Source: Comamonas sp. lk (GTDB lineage: Bacteria > Pseudomonadota > Gammaproteobacteria > Burkholderiales > Burkholderiaceae_C). Taken from it: 5,423 bases of DNA. The translations under genes and the position numbers were made by a program. Shown here one piece after another: positions 1-5,423 of this stretch (within the stretch, counting starts at the first letter, position 1; each line of letters begins with the position of its first letter). The notes below the pieces were generated by a model. That model ran no database searches and was not told the origin of the DNA. It worked only from the letters and a program-made list of their open reading frames with translations. Location: NCBI GenBank assembly GCA_945875225.1, contig CAMCJY010000156.1, positions 1 to 5,423 of the forward strand, read 5' to 3'.

Positions 1-603
1 AAAGGTTACTCTGGGGTGGGCATATACACCCGCCACGCACCTAGCGATGTGCGGGTGGGCTATGGCTCGGCAGAGTTTGACGCCGAGGGCCGCTACGTAG
101 AACTGCGTTTTGATACCCCTAAGCGTAAGCTCTCCATCATCAGCTGCTATTTCCCCAGCGGCTCCTCGGGCGAAGAACGGCAAGAAGCCAAATACCGTTT
201 TCTGGAGGGCATGTACCCGCACTTGCAAAAGCTCAAGCACATACGCGAATTTGTATTGTGCGGCGACATCAATATTGCGCACCAGGAAATCGATTTGAAA
301 AACTGGAAAGGTAACCGCAAGAACTCCGGTTTTCTGCCAGAAGAGCGCGCCTGGATGACGCGCTTGCTCAGCGAAGGCGGTCTGGTCGATGTCTATCGCC
401 AACTCGAACCCAGCGCCACGGATGGAGCCTATACCTGGTGGAGCAACCGGGGGCAGGCCTATGCAAAGAACGTGGGCTGGCGTTTGGATTACCACCTAGC
501 AACGCCTGCGCTGGCAGCAGGCGCACGCACCCACTCCATCTACAAAGACACGCGGTTTTCGGACCACGCGCCGATTAGCATCGGCTACGACTGGGGCCTA
601 TAA
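1..603 (+). CDS. xthA: Exodeoxyribonuclease III, C-terminal part (5' end outside window)
   Basis: DNA repair nuclease of the exonuclease/endonuclease/phosphatase fold: 3'-5' exonuclease on duplex DNA and AP endonuclease in base excision repair, acting in the cytoplasm. The reading frame is open from base 1 and gives 200 residues. Counting from the first visible codon, family motifs are YFPSG (Tyr50), GDINIAH (Asp89 and Asn91, catalytic), TWWSNR (145-150), WRLDYH with Asp163, and the terminal SDHAP with Asp188-His189, the general-base pair. The first visible residues, KGYSGVGIYTR, are themselves conserved in the family, so the GTG at 16 is internal and the true start lies left of the window. 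About 60 residues are missing, including the metal-binding Glu of the usual QE motif. The TAA stop at 601-603 overlaps the end of the convergent GST gene. Identity is secure; the xthA/exoA symbol choice is conventional. Confidence 0.95.
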   Translation, partial: KGYSGVGIYTRHAPSDVRVGYGSAEFDAEGRYVELRFDTPKRKLSIISCYFPSGSSGEERQEAKYRFLEGMYPHLQKLKHIREFVLCGDINIAHQEIDLKNWKGNRKNSGFLPEERAWMTRLLSEGGLVDVYRQLEPSATDGAYTWWSNRGQAYAKNVGWRLDYHLATPALAAGARTHSIYKDTRFSDHAPISIGYDWGL

Positions 604-616
604 ACCCAGCATAGGC
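591..616. repeat. Two overlapping inverted repeats at the convergent stop codons
   Basis: CTGGG (591-595) pairs with CCCAG (605-609), and GCCTAT (596-601) pairs perfectly with ATAGGC (611-616). The two stems interleave, so only one can form at a time. They span the TAA of the ExoIII gene and the TAG of the GST gene. Neither is GC-rich with a T-run, so a bidirectional terminator role is only a weak possibility. Confidence 0.35.
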
Positions 617-1680
617 AAGCCCGGCGAGAAGGCTGAATGGGCTGCTACATCTACACCGCTGCGCGCAGGCAATTGGGCACGCAAGGCGGGGGTGATTGCG
701 CTATCGCCCAACACGCTCTCTACCTCTGCATGCTGCGCTTTGCTTAAGGCCGCAAAGTGGTATTGCAGCATTTCCAGACACAGCAAGCGGTAGCGCGAGG
801 TGCGCACTTGCCGGTAGGCACAGCCTTGTAGGGTCACATCAAAACGCTTGTGGCCTTGGGCTAGGGCTTGCGCATTGGCAAGCAAATAGGGCAGGTAGGC
901 CTGCCCCGCATCGCGCAGCAGCGGCGCAAAGTCTTGCGGCAGCATTGGCGCCATATCGCCCTGCAGCTGGCTGCCGCGACTGGCCCATATGCGGGCCACC
1001 CAGGCTTGGGTGTGCGGGGCGCGCTCTTGCATGAGCGCGGCAGCTGTCGGGTCCTGGCTGAAGTGGCGGAACATAGGCCCGAAGAAGCCGATGTCCACCA
1101 AACTGGGCCGCGCGCCCAGCATAAAAGGCCGCTTGGCCAACATGGCTTCCAAGGCGGCCAAGGCGTTGAGGTAAATGCCCTCAACGTGCGCTTGGGTGTG
1201 TGCGCTAACGCCGTCACCCACGGTAAACAAACGCCGTTGGCGCTGGCGTACAAAAAACTGTTTCAGCCACAACGGGCCAGGCATATCCGAGAGCAATTCC
1301 TCGCTGATGTGGCGGCTTAGGCGCGCGGCATCGGGCGCGTAGTGCCAGCGGTAATGCATGGCCGGGCGCCACAACCATTCATCCGCATAGTCTTCCAGCA
1401 GCAGGCTGACAAAGCGCAGCACCGGGTCTTGCGGCAGCAGCGGGTATGCCGGGTAAGCCTGGTCCAGCCACTGCAGGATCAGCGTCGAGTCCGTCAACCA
1501 GCGCCCGTCTTCCAACTGCAAAGCCGGCATCTGAAACACGCCGGTGGCCCGGGGAATAAGCCCCCGCTGCGCTTGCGAGCGCATGGGCTCTAAGCGATAG
1601 TCAATTTCTTTGTAGCGCAGCGCCGCTTCAAGCTTGCCCGTGAAGTAGGAAATCGTCGAGCCGTACAGGACCAGCGGCAT
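598..1680 (-). CDS. Glutathione S-transferase family protein with long C-terminal extension
   Basis: A complete 360-residue protein with a GST architecture. Residues 1-75 look like the thioredoxin-fold domain: an initial beta strand (MPLVLYGS), a cis-proline loop GVFQMP (47-52) and the glutathione gamma-glutamyl site DGRWLTDST with Asp64-Ser65. Residues about 85-235 are the all-helical domain and carry an N-capping box, Ser193-Leu-Val-Asp196, in ARPSLVDIGFF. Typical bacterial GSTs have 200-230 residues, so about 120 residues after 240 are an extension I cannot assign to a known domain. The catalytic Ser, Tyr or Cys is unclear; Ser8, Ser11 and Tyr12 are candidates. The start fits the first strand of the fold; the only upstream ribosome site is a weak AGAAAG at 1686-1691. 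It begins 13 bp after the alkylsulfatase stop, so co-transcription is likely. The substrate is unknown: conjugation or thiol-dependent detoxification is a family expectation only. It shows no signal peptide and should be cytoplasmic. Confidence 0.88.
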   Translation of the reverse strand: MPLVLYGSTISYFTGKLEAALRYKEIDYRLEPMRSQAQRGLIPRATGVFQMPALQLEDGRWLTDSTLILQWLDQAYPAYPLLPQDPVLRFVSLLLEDYADEWLWRPAMHYRWHYAPDAARLSRHISEELLSDMPGPLWLKQFFVRQRQRRLFTVGDGVSAHTQAHVEGIYLNALAALEAMLAKRPFMLGARPSLVDIGFFGPMFRHFSQDPTAAALMQERAPHTQAWVARIWASRGSQLQGDMAPMLPQDFAPLLRDAGQAYLPYLLANAQALAQGHKRFDVTLQGCAYRQVRTSRYRLLCLEMLQYHFAALSKAQHAEVESVLGDSAITPALRAQLPARSGVDVAAHSAFSPGLPMLGL

Positions 1681-1693
1681 GCGTACTTTCTGG

Positions 1694-3658
1694 CTACCGC
1701 GACACGATGCCGAAAGTGCCCGGCGCTTTTTCTATCAAACCAAAAAATCGCAGCAAGTCCACTTTGCTGCCGCTAACCTTCAAGTCATCGCTGAGCAAAG
1801 TGTCCTGGATGCCTGCGCTACCGGCGATGATTTTCACGAACAAGGGCTTGGTCAGTGTCAGCGTGGCATTAGCCTCTGGGTGCTGGCCGCGTTTGAAATG
1901 CAATACCGCGTTCTCTACCCACAAGGCATAGCTTTCTTTCTGATCGCTCAGCACCAGGTTGATGCGGTAGTTTTTGCCCTCAGCCGCAGGGCCGTCCAGG
2001 CTGGCGGCCATGGCTTCTAAAAAACGTTCCATCGGCGTTTGCAGCAACAGGTCGATGGCACCCGCCTTGGACATGCCTTTGGCCGGTGCGCCAATGCGTA
2101 ACTCTTGTGCACCGCTTAAATAGGCATTGCGCCAGGTGGCGGACTCGGCGCTGTAGCCCATTTGTTCGTAGCTTTTGGCCAACAGTTCTTTGGCGGCCTT
2201 GTTAGATGCGTCGGCCATCACCACATGGTTGAGCAGCTCGGCAGCCCAGCGCATATCGCCTTGGTCGAATGCGTTTTGCGCGGCAGCAATGGCTTTGTCC
2301 GCACCACCGGCTAAGTCCACATAGCGCTTGCCCACATCCGCCCGGGCCAGCGGATTCAGGTGCGCCGGGTTGCCGTCAAAAAAGCCTAAGTAAAACTGGT
2401 ACACCGCTTTGACGTTGTGGCGCAAATCACCATAGTGGCCGCGTACCGCCATAAAGTCGGCCAGCGACTTGGGTAGTTGTACTTTGTCGGCAATCTCACT
2501 GGGCGTGTAGCCGGCGTTCATCAAGCGCACGGTTTGGTCATGCGTGTATTTGTACACATCGCGGTGCATGGTGATGAACTGCTGGATATTGGCATTGCCC
2601 CATATCGGCCAGTGGTGCGAAGCGATATACACCTCGGCCTGGCGCGTTTGCTCTAAGGCCTGCTCCATGTAGGTGGCCCAACGCAAAGCGTCGCGCACTT
2701 TAGCGCCGCGTATGGGCAACAGGTTATGCATGGTCTGCGACAGGTTTTCTGCGCCGTCGTAAAGCTTTTTCGATGGAATCGAAAAACTCAACTCCGCAGG
2801 ACATTCGGCATTGGGGACGTTATGAAACACAAAGTCCACACCATCGATTTGCATAGGCTGATTGGCCTGGTAAATCAGCCAGGTCGGCGTCAAAATGCCA
2901 ATGCTGCCGTAGATCACATCTTTGCCCAAGCCGGTGTCCACATTGCCTTTGGCGCTGCGCGGCAGGTCGCGGCCAAACTGGTACACCGAGCGCCGGCCCA
3001 TGGCGGCACCTACGAGTACGTTTTCGCTGGTGGCCTCTTCCATAAATCCTGCCGGTGCCACGATGGGCACCTTGCGCTGCGCCGCATCTTCCTGAGACAA
3101 AACGCCTAGCGCGCCGCCGAAGTGGTCGGCATGCGCATGTGTCAGCACCAAACCACTGACCGGCTTCTTGCCCAGGTGCTGCTCTGCAAACGCCATAGCC
3201 GCCGTTGCGGACTCGCGCGAAGTGAGGGCATCGACCACGATCCAGCCGGTCTTGCCTTCGATGAGCGTAATGTTGGCAATATCAAAACCGCGCAACTGGT
3301 ACACGCCATCCATCACCTTGAACAGACCTATGTTGGCATTGAGCTGCGCATGGCGCCACAGGCTGGGGTTGACGGTATCGGGGGCTGCGTCCTGCAAAAA
3401 ATCATAGGCCGCAAAGTCGCGCAAGACGCTGCCGTCGGCGGCCAGTATCTTGCCCGTAGGCCGTGCGATCAGGCCACGCTTAGCGTCTTCAAAATCCTGC
3501 CCGGAAGCTTGGGCAACAGTCTGCACAAAAGCTGCATTTTCTTTCTGCGTGCTGGCACTGGCATCGCTGCTGGCACCGCCTATGCCCTGGTTTTTGCCGC
3601 AGGCCACCAGGCATATTGCCAAGGCAATCAGCCCGGCACGTTGACACACCACCCACAT
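1694..3658 (-). CDS. Alkylsulfatase, SdsA1/YjcS/BDS1 family, predicted lipoprotein
   Basis: A predicted linear alkylsulfatase that hydrolyses alkyl sulfate esters such as dodecyl sulfate to alcohol and sulfate with two zinc ions. With the ATG at 3658 it has 654 residues, numbered here from that start. Residues 1-20 form a lipoprotein signal ending in Leu17-Val-Ala-Cys20; the next residue is Gly, so outer-membrane sorting is plausible. The metallo-beta-lactamase domain (about 100-370) carries THAHADH (His174, His176, Asp178, His179), Glu285 in AECPAE, Glu304 in GAENLSQTMHN and the His pair 348-349 in ASHHWP: the full metal-ligand set of the family. A helical dimerisation domain follows (about 400-525), then an SCP2-like C-terminal domain (about 540-654). 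The frame stays open upstream to a TTG at 3799 (701 codons), but the ATG at 3658 has an AGGAG site and puts the signal peptide at the N terminus. It lies 13 bp before the GST gene. Many relatives sit beside a LysR regulator (SdsB); none is seen here. Confidence 0.93.
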   Translation of the reverse strand: MWVVCQRAGLIALAICLVACGKNQGIGGASSDASASTQKENAAFVQTVAQASGQDFEDAKRGLIARPTGKILAADGSVLRDFAAYDFLQDAAPDTVNPSLWRHAQLNANIGLFKVMDGVYQLRGFDIANITLIEGKTGWIVVDALTSRESATAAMAFAEQHLGKKPVSGLVLTHAHADHFGGALGVLSQEDAAQRKVPIVAPAGFMEEATSENVLVGAAMGRRSVYQFGRDLPRSAKGNVDTGLGKDVIYGSIGILTPTWLIYQANQPMQIDGVDFVFHNVPNAECPAELSFSIPSKKLYDGAENLSQTMHNLLPIRGAKVRDALRWATYMEQALEQTRQAEVYIASHHWPIWGNANIQQFITMHRDVYKYTHDQTVRLMNAGYTPSEIADKVQLPKSLADFMAVRGHYGDLRHNVKAVYQFYLGFFDGNPAHLNPLARADVGKRYVDLAGGADKAIAAAQNAFDQGDMRWAAELLNHVVMADASNKAAKELLAKSYEQMGYSAESATWRNAYLSGAQELRIGAPAKGMSKAGAIDLLLQTPMERFLEAMAASLDGPAAEGKNYRINLVLSDQKESYALWVENAVLHFKRGQHPEANATLTLTKPLFVKIIAGSAGIQDTLLSDDLKVSGSKVDLLRFFGLIEKAPGTFGIVSR

Positions 3659-3665
3659 ACGCACG

Positions 3666-3670
3666 CTCCT
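3666..3670 (-). promoter_or_regulatory. Shine-Dalgarno site of the alkylsulfatase gene
   Basis: On the minus strand the sequence reads AGGAG, then 7 nt, then ATG. This is the best ribosome site in the gap and decides the start at 3658. The upstream alternatives (ATG at 3718 and TTG at 3799, same frame) have no comparable site. Confidence 0.85.
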
Positions 3671-3685
3671 GGTTGGAATAAGCCG

Positions 3686-3703
3686 CCGCTGCACACTGCG
3701 CGG
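3686..3703 (-). repeat. Short inverted repeat in the alkylsulfatase leader
   Basis: On the minus strand CCGCGCA pairs with TGC-A-GCGG across a GTG loop, giving a 7-bp stem with one bulged A. It lies 15 nt upstream of the AGGAG site. No T-run follows, so it is not an intrinsic terminator. It might be a leader structure or a chance pairing in GC-rich DNA. Confidence 0.3.
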
Positions 3704-3723
3704 CGCCAGATGGGGCATGGTAA

Positions 3724-3804
3724 CCAAGCTTTGCGATGGCCTTAGTCGCTTTGGAGAAGCCGGTAGTTGCGAGGAATTTTGATGACTTGTTTGTGCCAAG
3801 CTTT
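3724..3804. repeat. 9-bp direct repeat CCAAGCTTT in the intergenic gap
   Basis: CCAAGCTTT occurs at 3724-3732 and again at 3796-3804, 72 bp apart start to start. Each copy contains the palindrome AAGCTT. The two copies lie at either end of the half of the gap next to putA, upstream of the alkylsulfatase start. A paired operator is possible but unsupported by any known regulator; flanking bases do not match between copies. Confidence 0.3.
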
Positions 3805-3805
3805 C

Positions 3806-5423
3806 TCAAACCAGCAAAGCTACATTGCCGCCCGCAGCCGTGGTGTTAACCGTTACCGTGCGCTCGGCGCAAAAGCGGTATAGGTAGTGCGGACCGCCGG
3901 CTTTAGGTCCGGTACCGCTCAAGCCTTCACCACCAAAGGCTTGCACGCCGACCACGGCGCCAATCGTATTGCGGTTGATATAGACATTGCCGATATGCGC
4001 CGCCTGTGCCATGGCTTGGGCGCGGCTATCGATGCGGGTTTGGATGCCCAGCGTCAGGCCGTAGCCCAGGGCGTTGATCTGCTCGATGGTATCTAGCGGG
4101 TCCCCCTGCCAGCGCAGCACTTGCAACACCGGCCCGAAAATTTCAGCATCCACATCGGCCACGCTTTGCACCTCGTACGCATGCGGCGCGATGCGATTTG
4201 GTAGCGCGCAGCCGTCCTGCGCCAATGCGGCCTGCCAGGCTGGGCCAAACAAACAAGTATGGCGCGCATGCAGGCGAGCGATATGCGCTTGCAATGTGGC
4301 CGCTGCATCCGCGTCAATCACCGGCCCCAGGTCGGTCGCCAGGTCTGCCGGATCACCAACGCGCAGTTGCTGCGCCGCGCCGTGCAGCATCTCCAACACG
4401 GTGTCGGCGATGTCCGTATGCACGCATAAAAGGCGAAGCGCTGAACAGCGTTGCCCGGCCGAGCGGAAGGCACTGCTCAGTACCGCGTCCACCACCTGCT
4501 CGGGCAGCGCGGACGAGTCCACCACCATGGCATTGATACCGCCGGTCTCGGCGATCAGCGGAACGATGGGGCCAGGCTTGGCCGCCAGCGCGCGTTGAAT
4601 CGTTTTCGCCACCTCGGTGGAGCCGGTAAACACGACACCGGCCACTCCGGGTTGTGCCACGAGGGCAGCGCCCACGGTTTCGCCTGGCCCGTGCAGTAGT
4701 TGCAGCGCGTCTTGCGCAATGCCCGCTGCGTGAAATACACGCACCGCCAGGGCCGCGATCAGTGGCGTTTGCTCCGCTGGCTTGGCCAGCACGGTGTTGC
4801 CAGTGGCCAAGGCGGCAGCGATCTGCCCCACGCAAATGGCCAGCGGAAAATTCCAGGGGCTGATACAGACCCACACGCCACGCCCGCACAGTTGCAAGGT
4901 GTTGGTCTCGCCGGTCACGCCAGGCTGCCAATGCGCGCTATCGGTTTGCATAGCAGAGGTGCCGGTTACAGCGCTCGCGCCCGACCATGAATAACCGTGG
5001 GCCACGGGCATGCAAACCGGCTGCATGATGCGTAGCGCCTCGTGCGCGTAATAGCGCAAAAAGTCTACCGCTTCACGCACTTCGGACTGCGCGTCACCCC
5101 AGGTTTTATGCGCCTCGCGCACCAGCAGAGCGCAGAGCGCCGCGCTCTGGTGCTCCAGGCTGTCCGCGGTGCGCAGCAAGGCCGCGCTGCGCTGCGCCAC
5201 TGGCGTACACGACCAGCTTGTGAAGCTACTCCTTGCGCGCTGCATCGCGCTCTGCACGTCCTGCATAGTCGCTTGCGCCAGTGCGCCTGGCATGGGCTGC
5301 GCCAGGGCTTGCAGATAGGGCGCGCGCATGGTGGGCACGGTGAAGTCCAGCCCTGCGCTATTGGCGCGTGCGCTTTCGCCGCTGCCAAAAAGATGTGGCG
5401 GCAGGGGCAAAGCACTCAGGGGC
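3806..5423 (-). CDS. putA: PutA, C-terminal aldehyde dehydrogenase half (start outside window)
   Basis: Bifunctional proline dehydrogenase / L-glutamate gamma-semialdehyde dehydrogenase; the visible 538 residues carry the second step, NAD-dependent oxidation of glutamate semialdehyde to glutamate. Counting from the window edge: the PutA-type linker with NSAGLD (21-26), PWNFP with Asn191, VLAKPAEQTP with Lys214, the nucleotide-binding FTGSTEVA (265-272), AETGG with Glu292, SAGQRCSALR with catalytic Cys326, EIFGP (427-431), FGGEGLSGTGPKAGGP, and the final conserved motif ERTVTVNTTAAGGN. The frame stays open to the right edge, so the TTG at 5408-5410 is internal and the FAD-binding proline dehydrogenase domain lies beyond the window. 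KAGGPHYLYRF runs straight into the terminal motif, without the extra domain that lies between them in E. coli PutA. The stretch at 4886-5044 is about 38 residues longer than usual. Long PutAs may carry an N-terminal DNA-binding domain; that cannot be judged here. Confidence 0.95.
   Translation of the reverse strand, partial: PLSALPLPPHLFGSGESARANSAGLDFTVPTMRAPYLQALAQPMPGALAQATMQDVQSAMQRARSSFTSWSCTPVAQRSAALLRTADSLEHQSAALCALLVREAHKTWGDAQSEVREAVDFLRYYAHEALRIMQPVCMPVAHGYSWSGASAVTGTSAMQTDSAHWQPGVTGETNTLQLCGRGVWVCISPWNFPLAICVGQIAAALATGNTVLAKPAEQTPLIAALAVRVFHAAGIAQDALQLLHGPGETVGAALVAQPGVAGVVFTGSTEVAKTIQRALAAKPGPIVPLIAETGGINAMVVDSSALPEQVVDAVLSSAFRSAGQRCSALRLLCVHTDIADTVLEMLHGAAQQLRVGDPADLATDLGPVIDADAAATLQAHIARLHARHTCLFGPAWQAALAQDGCALPNRIAPHAYEVQSVADVDAEIFGPVLQVLRWQGDPLDTIEQINALGYGLTLGIQTRIDSRAQAMAQAAHIGNVYINRNTIGAVVGVQAFGGEGLSGTGPKAGGPHYLYRFCAERTVTVNTTAAGGNVALLV

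Larger units (their letters stand above)
3659..3805 (-). other. putA-alkylsulfatase intergenic region (147 bp)
   Basis: This is the only substantial non-coding gap in the window and should hold any promoter specific to the alkylsulfatase-GST pair. I see no convincing sigma70 -35/-10 pair. There is a TTGGCA-like hexamer near 3794-3800, but nothing resembling TATAAT lies 16-18 bp downstream. There is also no GC-rich hairpin followed by a T-run that would end putA transcription. It does contain a 9-bp direct repeat, a short hairpin and the ribosome site listed separately. The gap is compatible with either a regulated promoter or read-through from putA. Confidence 0.6.

Noticed and set aside
16..603. 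GTG at 16 as the start of the ExoIII gene
   Set aside because: The five residues upstream (KGYSG) are in frame and belong to a conserved family segment, so the gene is truncated by the window edge rather than starting here.
868..1320. Plus-strand open frame of 150 codons opposite the GST gene
   Set aside because: It is antisense to a protein with clear GST motifs and has no recognisable domain.
3122..3745. Plus-strand open frame of 207 codons opposite the alkylsulfatase
   Set aside because: It lies antisense to well-supported coding sequence, its translation shows no family motif, and it crosses the intergenic gap. It is an open-frame shadow typical of GC-rich genes.
3659..3799. 47-residue N-terminal extension of the alkylsulfatase from TTG at 3799 or ATG at 3718
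   Set aside because: The TTG lies only 6 nt past the putA stop with no properly spaced ribosome site, the ATG at 3718 has none either, and both would place the lipoprotein signal internally.
3783..3802. Sigma54-like promoter TGGCAC on the minus strand
   Set aside because: The -24 half matches, but the expected TTGC at -12 reads AGTC, losing the essential GC.
3659..3805. Intrinsic terminator after putA
   Set aside because: The only notable stem (3686-3703) has no following T-run and sits beside the next gene's ribosome site.
4074..4598. Plus-strand open frame of 174 codons opposite putA
   Set aside because: The Ser/Ala/Cys-rich composition without any motif fits the complement of the dehydrogenase codons.
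5408..5410. TTG as the start of a stand-alone aldehyde dehydrogenase
   Set aside because: The frame stays open to the right edge, and the residues there resemble the linker between the two catalytic halves of PutA. The C-terminal motif is also PutA-specific.

Overview
The window is a compact stretch of bacterial chromosome. Its moderately high GC content and protein-level resemblance (ExoIII and PutA in particular) suggest a betaproteobacterium of the order Burkholderiales, probably Comamonadaceae. That placement comes from recalled family sequences, not from a search. No mobile element, CRISPR array, tRNA or rRNA is visible, and nearly every base is coding.

Layout from left to right: (1) positions 1-603, plus strand, hold the C-terminal three quarters of an exodeoxyribonuclease III, cut by the left edge. 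(2) Positions 598-1680, minus strand, hold a complete, unusually long (360 aa) glutathione S-transferase-like protein; its stop codon abuts that of ExoIII, so the two genes converge and overlap by 6 bp. (3) Positions 1694-3658, minus strand, hold a complete alkylsulfatase of the SdsA1/YjcS/BDS1 type: a metallo-beta-lactamase fold domain, a helical dimerisation domain and an SCP2-like C-terminal domain. A clear AGGAG site and a lipobox place its start at 3658, so it is probably an exported lipoprotein. (4) Positions 3659-3805 are the only real intergenic gap (147 bp). (5) Positions 3806-5423, minus strand, hold the C-terminal half of PutA, the bifunctional proline utilisation enzyme, cut by the right edge; the visible part is the aldehyde dehydrogenase module and the conserved C-terminal motif.

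The three minus-strand genes run in the order putA, alkylsulfatase, GST. Only 13 bp separate the alkylsulfatase from the GST gene, so those two are very likely co-transcribed and may form a small unit for using or tolerating sulfate-ester surfactants; that role is inferred. putA may read through into them or be a separate unit, because no convincing terminator or promoter is seen in the gap. I found no clearly new biological system. The points most worth a second look are the alkylsulfatase-GST pair, the lipoprotein form of the sulfatase, the GST C-terminal extension, and two structural features of PutA: an insert of about 38 residues, and no extra C-terminal domain.
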